A stretch of 17,175 nt of DNA from Chitinophagaceae bacterium (GTDB lineage: Bacteria; Bacteroidota; Bacteroidia; Chitinophagales; Chitinophagaceae): positions 1 through 17,175 of the forward strand of contig JANYEU010000250.1 of the NCBI GenBank assembly GCA_025362915.1, written 5' to 3'. The position numbers and the translations under genes were made by a program. The notes below the pieces were generated by a model, which did not search any database, had not been told where the DNA came from, and saw only the letters and a list, made by a program, of their open reading frames with translations. Each line of letters starts with the position of its first letter. Within the stretch, counting starts at the first letter, position 1. Shown piece by piece: positions 7,201-14,018 of the stretch.

Positions 7201-7887
7201 TTACATAGGGATAAACTTTTGTAGTGTTTGCGAATATTCTAGATATAATGGCTTGTTTATGCCTGTAGTATCCTGTACCCAATTTTCCAAACGAACAATG
7301 CCAACTCCTGCAGAAACATATTCTACAAAGTTCTCTGTATTTATATTATTACAGTTTGTTGTGGTAATAATGTTTTTAAAACAGGTATATCCATTTATTT
7401 GTGTTGTAGCAATATACGAATACTGTTCCGAACTATAGCTGCATGAGGCATTGGGGGTTCTCCAAGAATCTACCAATGAGTCGCTTATGGATGATCTACC
7501 AAAGAATACATAGGGATTAGTGCCATTTCCATCATACTCTATTATCAGTCCATTGTTATTATTATCATGAGAGGTTCCAAAATAACAAGAGCCAAATACA
7601 CCATTAGGATCAACAAAATTGTACAATAATCCTCCGTTTATTTGAGACATATTGAGCGTAGAGGAAGTAAGGTATGCAGTATCTGAATAGAATTTTGATA
7701 AGGTTTTAGTACTATCCCAAAGTGAATCTAGATAAATCCATTGGTTTCCGGCCTTAAATGGAAATAGGTTGGAACCGGGACCATTTCTAGGATAGCTATT
7801 ATTTACAACCACTGCTTTTTTGGAACAGGCAACAATAGAAAAAATCAATAAACAGATTAACACACTCAATCCAAAAAACTTTTTCAT
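7201..7887 (-). CDS. Putative lipoprotein, function unknown
   Basis: This protein has 228 residues from the ATG at 7887, chosen because it directly precedes a classical lipoprotein signal peptide (MKKFFGLSVLICLLIFSIVAC) whose lipobox IVAC ends in the cysteine to be lipidated. The frame stays open 12 codons further to 7923, but those residues do not look like a leader. The mature part begins with a short polar linker, then FPFKAGNQWIYLD, a motif often seen at the start of secreted Bacteroidota lipoproteins of unknown function. The rest is rich in Ser, Thr, Asn and aromatics, probably a beta fold exposed to the periplasm or cell surface. The stop codon lies only 15 bases from that of the GH13 gene, in convergent orientation. 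No function can be assigned. Confidence 0.75.
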   Translation of the reverse strand: MKKFFGLSVLICLLIFSIVACSKKAVVVNNSYPRNGPGSNLFPFKAGNQWIYLDSLWDSTKTLSKFYSDTAYLTSSTLNMSQINGGLLYNFVDPNGVFGSCYFGTSHDNNNNGLIIEYDGNGTNPYVFFGRSSISDSLVDSWRTPNASCSYSSEQYSYIATTQINGYTCFKNIITTTNCNNINTENFVEYVSAGVGIVRLENWVQDTTGINKPLYLEYSQTLQKFIPM

Positions 7888-7910
7888 CTTTCTTTTTATT
7901 TGAATGATAC

Positions 7911-7932
7911 AAAGATTGGACAATCTTTTTTT
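7911..7932 (+). terminator. Plus-strand terminator-like hairpin at the 5' side of the lipoprotein gene
   Basis: AAAGATTG (7911-7918) pairs with CAATCTTT (7921-7928), and the T run continues to 7932 on the plus strand. It lies just upstream of the minus-strand lipoprotein start, so it could stop antisense transcripts or simply be part of that gene's leader. The stem is AT-rich and weak. Confidence 0.3.
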
Positions 7933-8394
7933 GGTTGGTGTTAAAAAGTAAACAAAAGGAATTATTAGACCGATGTGGGATGATATTTTACCGAAAGGTT
8001 AATTTGTTAGACTAAAATTAGAAAATTAGACAGGTGTTAATTATTTGAAAGCGTAACTTGCCCTAGAGGAAAGTAGATTTAATTCTTTGCAAGTATTATT
8101 CATTCTCCTATTCAAAATCAAATAATCATTAGGGCTTTAATATGAGTAGATAAGTATCCCTTAGTACAAAACATCATTACTCTATCTTTAACTAATACTG
8201 CATTGGTATGCAACCATGCAAAGAGGAAACACTATATCAGTCGCCTATTTTAGAATAGACGTTAGCAAAATAGTTTGTTATTATTTTTAATTTTTACCAC
8301 AATAAAAATTAAAGTTGAACGTTTTTTATAATATTGCTTGTATGCTGTCATTACAACACAATACAAAACTCATTAAAAACAATTTATTAGAGCT
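7933..8394. other. Intergenic stretch with no recognised gene
   Basis: This AT-rich, divergent intergenic region lies between a minus-strand lipoprotein and the plus-strand Sel1 gene. I see no convincing reading frame, RNA gene or repeat in it. A good TTTG-19-TAnnTTTG promoter for the Sel1 gene is not present; TAATATTG at 8329-8336 is a one-mismatch -7 candidate. Confidence 0.5.
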
Positions 8395-8937
8395 ATGAAA
8401 AAGTTATTAATCATCTGTTGCGCCATTATTATACCCGCTTTAGGTATGTCGCAGCATAAACCAATAAAAAAAGTAAGAAGGGTATCTGCTGCGGTTAAAG
8501 GAAGTGGTGCTAAATACGCTTTAGAAGATAAAAATGATAGTGCCCATATTTATTATATGAAAGGGTGGGATTCTTACAAGGCGAAAGACATTGATGCGGC
8601 TAGATATTATTGGGAGCGTGGGGCTAATTGTGCCAGCCCTATCCCATCTAAATATTCTAGTGCCTTTAGATATGGCTTGATGCTGCAAACGGGTGAAGGC
8701 ATTACTGCGGATAAGGATGCATCTTTTTACTATTATAATCTTGGATCTGCTGACGGCAGACCAGAAGGTGATGTAGATGCCACCAAAAATGTGGCATCTT
8801 ATTATGAAAATGGCATAACGGTGCAACAAGACTTTAAAAAAGCGTTGGAATGGTATCTAAAAGCCAAGGCACAAGGGAATAGGTTCTGTGATGCCGATAT
8901 TGCCAGAGTAAGAAAAAAGATAGCACAAGGTTTATAA
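8395..8937 (+). CDS. Secreted Sel1-like repeat protein
   Basis: This 180-residue protein has a cleavable signal peptide (MKKLLIICCAIIIPALGMSQ) and no lipobox, so it is probably periplasmic. A basic linker (KPIKKVRRVSAAVKG) follows. From about residue 50 the chain is alpha-helical and contains tetratricopeptide/Sel1-type repeats: a divergent first unit (YYMKGWDSYKAKDIDAARYY), a clear Sel1 unit (FRYGLMLQTGEGITADKDAS, then FYYYNLG) and a second (ASYYENGITVQQDFKKALEW). Such repeats act as protein-protein adaptors, but the partner is unknown. The gene stands alone between a long upstream region and a very strong terminator. No enzymatic residues are evident. Confidence 0.8.
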   Translation: MKKLLIICCAIIIPALGMSQHKPIKKVRRVSAAVKGSGAKYALEDKNDSAHIYYMKGWDSYKAKDIDAARYYWERGANCASPIPSKYSSAFRYGLMLQTGEGITADKDASFYYYNLGSADGRPEGDVDATKNVASYYENGITVQQDFKKALEWYLKAKAQGNRFCDADIARVRKKIAQGL

Positions 8938-8995
8938 TACAAGTAGGTGTAGGAAGCAGATGCTGAACTGACAATATGAAAACCTACGATATTAT

Positions 8996-9039
8996 AACGG
9001 GATAAAGAGTTATTACTTTATAACTCTTTATCCCGTTTT
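8996..9039 (+). terminator. Long-stem intrinsic terminator after the Sel1 gene
   Basis: An 18-base arm (8996-9013) pairs without mismatch with 9020-9037 across a 6-base loop, followed by TTTT at 9036-9039. The stem begins AACGGGATAAAG. It is symmetric and could also work from the other strand, though no minus-strand gene ends there. Confidence 0.85.
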
Positions 9040-9134
9040 GCTTTAAGGGGCCAGTGTCCGATGTTAAGCTTGAGTGGCTGATTATATATTCAAAATAAAA
9101 TACTCATTAAACCATGAATGGATTTATGAACTAG

Positions 9135-9564
9135 TTATCTAGTTAAATTAAGCCAATTCTCATCTTTTTGGGTAACACCCGAAAATGTAAATTCAGATGA
9201 GGCATACAATGTCATGGCCGTACTTGTTAAATTTTGAATTTGATAGTTTGTTCCATTACCATAATCCAAAAGATTGGTACCACTAACATGGTATGTACTG
9301 CTATCAATTACATAAACAGCAAGCGAAGAATCGTATGTTCTATACATATACGTGCCATTGGACTTAAAATTGATGTACTCTCCAGCAGGGGCAATGGAGG
9401 TTTGGTCATAAATGTTTACACCATTTTTAGATGTTTTATCCCGATGGGATACTAAGGTCCATTTTCCTAGTACAGCAGCTGAGTCATCAACAGAAGAACT
9501 TGATTTGCTACATGCTGCCATAAACACACTGATAAAACAGAGTCCGAATAATACTTTTTTTCAT
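9135..9564 (-). CDS. Lipocalin-like lipoprotein with a one-base frameshift in the leader
   Basis: The main frame (9135-9527) encodes a lipobox cysteine (FMAACSK), a Ser-rich linker and a small beta-rich domain (LGKWTLVSHRDKT, INFKSNGTYMYRTY, TYHVSGTNLLDYG). This layout is typical of the lipocalin-like domain family of Bacteroidota lipoproteins. The usual leader is missing in that frame because it meets TGA at once. Upstream, ATG at 9564 (or 9567) is followed by seven A residues (9555-9561 on the plus strand), and removing one A gives MKKVLFGLCFISVFMAACSK, a perfect lipoprotein signal peptide. As written, the gene would not be secreted; translation from the internal ATG would give an unanchored product. 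Sequencing error, decay and phase variation are all possible. No ligand can be inferred. Confidence 0.7.
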
Positions 9565-9761
9565 CATTTTTCTTTTTTAAAGTTTAATTTGTCAATTTTA
9601 ATAAGGTGTTGACTATCCTTTTCCTACTCATTTAAAGGTATTTCGGATTATATTCCTTTACAACGAAAATAGCTTTTTTTTCAACTTTATCTATCCCACT
9701 TTACTTTTTCAAGAAGTAGCAACTGCCAGAACATAAAATTCACTAGATGGGGGCGTAAACC

Positions 9762-10781
9762 CTACGGTCTAATATAACGATTAGTAGCAAAATGCTCAGC
9801 CTCCACTTCATAAAAGGTTTCAAAGTAATCTTCTTTATTGGGTTTAAAGGGCATTAAAGAATAAAAGAGCCCAAAGTAAGGGACATCAAAGTAAATATAT
9901 TTCTCCATTAGCTTAGTTGCTTTGTGATTTCGGTTAATTAACTTGTTGTATGATTTATTCAGGTATTGATTAAACACCAAATACTCTTCTTGTTGTAAGG
10001 AATGTATCAATTCGTGCGCCTTCATGTGCCCAGCATAATTAGAACTATCATAATGAGAATCGATTATGATTGTATTGTAAGGGTTTATTCCACCAAATTT
10101 AGCATACTTATTATAATCCACATTTGAATTAATGGCTTCAGATTTTCGAGAAAAATAGGGAGTGCCTAAGAGTAAACTCTCTTTCAGCTTAAAGATATTT
10201 TTTTCATTTAGGCAAGGGCTATTGTTAATTGTTGTAATATTAAATAAAACACTTAAAAATGCACCAAATGCAAAGGGCATTAGTTGAGGTCTTACTACAA
10301 TCTTGTTTTTTACACTTACAGATAAGTTTATAAAACCAATGGGCATATTGTAGTCCTGAAAAACATCGGGTTTGTTGGCAGCGGCATTTTCTATTATAGA
10401 AGTGCCAACTGAATGTATAATTTTTGAAGGCCAAGCCCAAAGCAAGGCGGCATCATTACTTGTATTGTTATTCGGGCACTTAAAAGGGTAATCGGTATAT
10501 TTTGTTATTAGATAATCCATTCGCTTGCTACCATAATTTAACAACCCACCAAGTGCACCGTATTTAAAGCCACGCCAAAAGGTAGACATTGTATGTTCCT
10601 GTTTTCTTTTATTTATTACAGCACCCACCCCCGCAGTAATGCCACCAAGGCCACAATTATATACAAACATAGTTGCCTCCTGCCTGTCTTTATCACTTTG
10701 TGTATAGCCACTTTGGGAATGAGATAGGTTAATTAAAAAGGTAAGGATTACTATCTTCCAAAATAAATTGCCTGTTTTCAT
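9762..10781 (-). CDS. Secreted HExxH protein, putative zinc metallopeptidase of unknown family
   Basis: This protein has 339 residues from the ATG at 10781, chosen because it begins a signal peptide (KTGNLFWKIVILTFLINLSHS); the frame is open to 10868 but that part overlaps the neighbour and is not leader-like. Residues about 40-85 hold glycine-rich segments (NCGLGGITAGVGA, KYGALGGLLNYG) that could be membrane hairpins. The motif HELIH is at residues 256-260, preceded by a GHMKA context, and EVEAEHFA near residues 325-332 offers a Glu about 70 residues downstream as a possible third zinc ligand. This resembles gluzincin-type proteases, but I recognise no named family, and a structural HExxH is possible. 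It follows a frameshifted lipoprotein gene on the same strand with a gap of 64 bases. Confidence 0.65.
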   Translation of the reverse strand: MKTGNLFWKIVILTFLINLSHSQSGYTQSDKDRQEATMFVYNCGLGGITAGVGAVINKRKQEHTMSTFWRGFKYGALGGLLNYGSKRMDYLITKYTDYPFKCPNNNTSNDAALLWAWPSKIIHSVGTSIIENAAANKPDVFQDYNMPIGFINLSVSVKNKIVVRPQLMPFAFGAFLSVLFNITTINNSPCLNEKNIFKLKESLLLGTPYFSRKSEAINSNVDYNKYAKFGGINPYNTIIIDSHYDSSNYAGHMKAHELIHSLQQEEYLVFNQYLNKSYNKLINRNHKATKLMEKYIYFDVPYFGLFYSLMPFKPNKEDYFETFYEVEAEHFATNRYIRP

Positions 10782-10845
10782 TGAGTTTATTTGAAATGAA
10801 GAAACGTTGTGCCGCTTTGACAGTTTATATAGATAACTATTAGTT

Positions 10846-11509
10846 TTACAAATCATTATATGTAGCAAGCCCTCCTGTACTATCGTAATAGATAGAATTG
10901 GGTTTGGGACTGTTTAATGGAGATACCAACCAACTTTTGTATAATATAGAACTATCATAAAAAGGAAGATAATAGCATAATTCTGCTCTCGTACAAGAAT
11001 CATTAAAATGGTTTCCCAAATGCTGATATAAGTTTATATCTCGCATAAAAAGATACCTTAATTGCCCCAATTGCAAGGTAGACTCCGTATCAAATACCTT
11101 GTATTTTATTGGTTGGACAATATTTTTAGAAAAACTATCCAGCACATCATTATTAAAATGAAGGAGTAAATCATTTTCAAAAATTCTATACCCATTATAG
11201 TATTTATAAAAAACCTACTTGCTTATGATTAACGTCTAAATAGGGAGGGGTAGTGCTTTTAAGGATATAGCTATACAAGGAATAGCCTTTGTACATGTTG
11301 GTATCGATACCATTTTTCTGAAAGAGATTTGCTACAATCAATCTTATAGAATCAGTAATTAGGTATTTAGTTAGCGGGGAATAAGTTCTGACAATACAAC
11401 CAGAATCAAAACCCAACTTAAGAACAACGGGTAGTTCACAGTCGCAGGCTACTTTCTTACAGGAAGAAATAATAACCATGGTAAGTAGAAGGATAAGTAA
11501 GTTTTTCAT
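10846..11509 (-). pseudogene. Unknown lipoprotein gene split by a one-base frameshift
   Basis: Two overlapping frames join into one gene. The first (11204-11509) starts with ATG and a lipoprotein signal peptide (MKNLLILLLTMVIISSCKK), continues VACDCELPVVLKLGFDSGC, and stops at TAA just after a run of six T. The second frame runs to 10846 (ends STGGLATYNDL) and is open back to that same T run. Removing one T joins them seamlessly as HKQVGFYKYYNGYRIFENDL, giving a 220-residue protein and a length divisible by three. The family is not recognised; the mature protein is mixed, with many Tyr and Asp residues. The next gene downstream encodes an HExxH protein. A hairpin-forming repeat shared with another gene lies 25 bases upstream of the start. 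Confidence 0.7.
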
Positions 11510-11522
11510 AAGCTGATGTTCT

Positions 11523-11585
11523 GTGTTTAAAACTGACGCATGAATGCCTTCATGTGTCTTTTGTTATTTATCTGACTATTCAATC
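11523..11585. repeat. Hairpin repeat, copy A
   Basis: This copy shares about 50 aligned bases with copy B at 12615-12672: GTGTTTAAA, CTG-CGCAT-AAT-CC-TTCA-GTG, CTTTTGTTATTTAT and ATTCAATC. GACGCATGAA (11535-11544) and TTCATGTGTC (11549-11558) form a 10-base-pair stem with a TGCC loop. On the plus strand the stem is followed by TTTTGTTATTT, terminator-like. It lies 25 bases upstream of the minus-strand lipoprotein start. Confidence 0.7.
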
Positions 11586-11626
11586 ATTACCGTAAAGATT
11601 ATATTTACGATAGATGTGGGCGTAAG

Positions 11627-12580
11627 TTATAATTCACTTTCCTTAAGCTTCTGGGTGCCTATTTTAAAAAACATCCAAGCCAATAGAACTTCCATAAATA
11701 AGGCAACAGTACCTCGCAATGGAAAATCATAAGTTCTCAAATTATCAATTGCAATTGTAGAGTAAGCATTATTTAAGGGTAATTGAATTTTTGGAACAAA
11801 ATAAATAGCGGTTATTACAAACATCCAAACATTTGCCAACCAATAAAGGGCAATGAAATACCTTGGAAAGGCTTTTGGGCGCCACCAGAATAATGGAATA
11901 CTTAGTAAAATAGGTAAAAAAGCAGGAATTAGAAAAGTGCCAAAAAAGCGTAATGGACTTCCAGAATTGCGATAAGGCAGCCAATCGGCATTGCCAATAA
12001 CACTCCAAAAGGGATAATTAACCATACTTTCAATACTTCCAGTGCCTTTTGAGTAAAAGAGAGATGCAAAAACTAATATAAATAACCACCTGCCAAAAAC
12101 TTTTGTATTATTAGTGTAAATATTTAGCATATAAAACACTAAAATCATTTGAAAAATGGTGGGGATAATATGAAAACTAAATGCTACCGGTAATAACTGT
12201 TTTTCTATTTCAGGGGTAAATCCTTTTGTAATTAGGCTGACATGAATCGGATTGATAATGATAAGCGTTGTTGCTACAGAGATAATTCCTAATAAAGTGG
12301 CTATCCCAATTATGTAACGAGATATTATCTTGGGGTTTTGGATATATAAAAAAATAGATGAAATTACCATTAACAAGGATGGAATTGTGTTTACAAAAAA
12401 CATCCTATCGTTGAAAACTTGAAATACAGCCGTTTTATTTTCGTGAATAGCTGGGAAAGCAGCATAATCGAAAAAATAAATCATCATTGAATTTCCAAAA
12501 TGATAAAACGATAAAATAAAGTAAATCAATAATGTCCAGAGTGTGGATTTTGAATGATTAATGCTGTTTGAATTTTTCAT
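11627..12580 (-). CDS. Multi-pass inner-membrane protein, function unknown
   Basis: This 317-residue protein has about eight hydrophobic helices and no signal peptide beyond the first helix (STLWTLLIYFILSFYHFGNS). Two halves look loosely alike. Each has an aromatic loop (FFDYAAFPAI; VNYPFWSVIGNADW), a helix pair, an xxPKxxxRYxI loop (IQNPKIISRYIIG; WRPKAFPRYFIALYW), and a helix ending in a Pro-rich exit (IIINPIHVSL; YFVPKIQLPL), which suggests an internal duplication. The loop pattern recalls DUF1772-like membrane proteins, but this is weak. The chain ends in a short charged cytoplasmic tail. It is flanked by a lipoprotein and a GH43-like remnant on the same strand and carries the same upstream hairpin repeat as the lipoprotein gene. 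Function unknown. Confidence 0.75.
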   Translation of the reverse strand: MKNSNSINHSKSTLWTLLIYFILSFYHFGNSMMIYFFDYAAFPAIHENKTAVFQVFNDRMFFVNTIPSLLMVISSIFLYIQNPKIISRYIIGIATLLGIISVATTLIIINPIHVSLITKGFTPEIEKQLLPVAFSFHIIPTIFQMILVFYMLNIYTNNTKVFGRWLFILVFASLFYSKGTGSIESMVNYPFWSVIGNADWLPYRNSGSPLRFFGTFLIPAFLPILLSIPLFWWRPKAFPRYFIALYWLANVWMFVITAIYFVPKIQLPLNNAYSTIAIDNLRTYDFPLRGTVALFMEVLLAWMFFKIGTQKLKESEL

Positions 12581-12603
12581 ATTTGGTTATTTATGTTATG
12601 TTA

Positions 12604-12699
12604 TTTTATCTTTGGTGTTTAAACTGCCGCATAAATCCCTTCAAGTGGCTTTTGTTATTTATAAATTCAATCGACTTACCTCTTTTTATCTTTGGTGTT
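12604..12699 (+). repeat. Direct 16-base repeat carrying a -7-like element
   Basis: TTTTATCTTTGGTGTT occurs exactly at 12604-12619 and 12684-12699, 80 bases apart, on either side of hairpin repeat copy B. Each copy contains TATCTTTG, a perfect TAnnTTTG -7 element on the plus strand. The first has TTTG at 12582-12585 (spacer 21). No convincing plus-strand gene follows. Confidence 0.5.
12615..12672. repeat. Hairpin repeat, copy B
   Basis: This is the diverged second copy of the element at 11523-11585. GCCGCATAAA (12626-12635) and TTCAAGTGGC (12640-12649) pair at 8 of 10 positions around a TCCC loop. Compared with copy A, the second pair has changed from A-T to C-G on both sides, a compensatory change. 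It lies 45 bases upstream of the start codon of the multi-pass membrane protein. Confidence 0.65.
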
Positions 12700-12799
12700 G
12701 TTCATCAATTAATCAAATTGATGATTTTCTTTTACAAATATACAGGTATCCCATCTTTATTGTTGTTGGTAAAAAAGACCAAACAAAGGCGAGTAATCA

Positions 12800-12875
12800 T
12801 CTGAATCAAGTAAGGATATTTAAGATGGGGGAATTAATACGATTAATCCAATAATTACTCTAATCCTGTTTCAGA
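12800..12875. repeat. Decayed copy of the TCTGAATCA palindromic element
   Basis: TCTGAATCA (12800-12808) pairs with TGTTTCAGA (12867-12875) at 8 of 9 positions, with AAGGAT near the left arm and AATCCT near the right arm, as in the better-preserved element at 220-318. The right arm overlaps the last codons of the GH43-like remnant. Confidence 0.4.
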
Positions 12876-13170
12876 CTTTTGTACCTGAAATATATCTAAT
12901 TCTTCCTCCCAAATCTCACTTATTGCCAAAATCGGTGTATTTATTTGATCAATTATATACCCTTGCATCGCTGTAAGGTGACTCATTTGTAAGCTATAGC
13001 CATCCTTGCTCAAGACAAAGTATAACCCATATATATCATTCTTAAAATACACCAACAAGTAAGCACCCCTATCTTTCTCGGAAGGGATCTTATTCTTCTT
13101 TTGTGCATTTTGTATGTAGGCAAAGCCTAATAAAAAACAGGGAAATAATGGCGGAACGTAAGAGATTCAT
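12855..13170 (-). pseudogene. N-terminal remnant of a GH43-like glycoside hydrolase, also frameshifted
   Basis: ATG at 13170 opens a leader (MNLLRSAIISLFF) that leaves frame at a run of six T (13132-13137). Removing one T continues it as LLGFAYIQNAQKKNK and then KIPSEKDRGAYLLVYFKND and IYGLYFVLSKDGYSL, giving 104 residues and a length divisible by three. The AYLLVYFKxD...GLYFxLSxDGYSx pattern is typical of the first blade of Bacteroidota family 43 glycosidases, which act on plant or microbial arabinans and xylans and are about 300 or more residues long. After about residue 60 the similarity fades, and the last codons (KSETGLE) lie in a decayed palindromic repeat that supplies the stop. The catalytic domain is therefore missing. 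It ends 13 bases from the SGNH hydrolase gene, its likely former operon partner. The GH43 call is from the short motif only. Confidence 0.55.
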
Positions 13171-13183
13171 TTAGGTGTTTTTG

Positions 13184-13878
13184 TTAGTTACTGGTTATAG
13201 CTGCAACAATGGGCACAATCAACTTACGTGAGGCAACTGCATCCAAATGCAGTCCATCCGCTGTCATTGTTTCTACATCCAAACCCGAAATGGTTTGGCC
13301 ATTTATAAAAAGACAGGAATTTTGCTGTGCAACCTTATAAAATGTATTACTCATTGCCTTTACCCTGATTTCACCACCAATATACTTCTCGGTTGCTTCT
13401 GCTTTAGTACCAAAAGGCGTGGGTGAGATAATTAAAATCTTCGCATTTTTAATAGCATCGTAACTGCATGTCTTTATGATGGAAATAAGTTTCTGTAGGT
13501 TAGGCACCACCTCTTGTTGCCTGCTAGCAAATACTGCTTTGGCATCATTAGTACCTAGGTCCAATATAATAAAATCATACGGAATGCCATGGGCATTATC
13601 GGCGGCTTTTTTCAAATTATCGTTAATTACCATGAGTGAGTTCAGTATAGTATCACCAAGGTTCAGGAAGCCAATTGTTCTGCCAGATTTACTGATATTA
13701 AATATCTCGGAATTGGGTAATGCCAACTTTAATTGTTGCGGCCAACTGTAAGGAAAACTGCCATTGCTATCACCCAATGTGAGGATATGCAATTTCTTTT
13801 CAGAGAGCACCACGCTTTGTGCGGAAACCACCTGGTTTGCAACCAGAATGTACAAAATAAGTAGAAGATGTATTTCAT
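13184..13878 (-). CDS. Secreted SGNH/GDSL-family hydrolase (probable esterase), leader frameshifted
   Basis: The domain carries the SGNH blocks: TLGDSNGSF (block I, nucleophile Ser), a conserved Gly in KSGRTIGF (block II), DLGTNDA (block III, Asn) and DGLHLD (block V, Asp-x-x-His). Such enzymes are esterases or lipases, and next to a GH43 remnant a carbohydrate esterase is the best guess. The domain frame is open back to a GTG at 13960, but that N-terminus (MLGEKLRYQATS) is not leader-like. ATG at 13878 starts MKYIFYLF in the other frame. Adding one T to the four-T run at 13854-13857 joins it to LYILVANQVVSAQ, a clean signal peptide, giving 231 residues. As written, secretion is doubtful while the catalytic domain is intact. 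Confidence 0.75.
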
Positions 13879-14018
13879 AATTGTCTTTAAAAATTTCAAT
13901 CAAAACGTATCTTATTGATGTTGTAGACGTTGCTTGGTAGCGTAACTTCTCACCTAGCACATAACCACATAAAATAGAACACTAAGTTATTGTTTAGTTT
14001 AATAACTACTGCATTTTT

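Noticed and set aside
9129..9144. AACTAG-TTAT-CTAGTT hairpin at the stop of the lipocalin-like gene
   Set aside because: Six AT-rich base pairs with no following T run on the minus strand; too weak to call a terminator.
10782..10868. N-terminal extension of the HExxH protein to 10868
   Set aside because: It overlaps the upstream gene's last codons, and the residues before Met30 do not form a leader, whereas Met30 begins a good signal peptide.
11592..11612. CGTAAA / TTTACG inverted repeat before the end of the membrane-protein gene
   Set aside because: Six base pairs without a T run; not distinguishable from background.
12561..12854. Two overlapping plus-strand reading frames (97 and 78 residues), hydrophobic
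   Set aside because: They run through the hairpin repeat, the 16-base repeats and the decayed palindromic element, overlap each other in different frames, and look like AT-rich random hydrophobic sequence. No leader or domain is credible.
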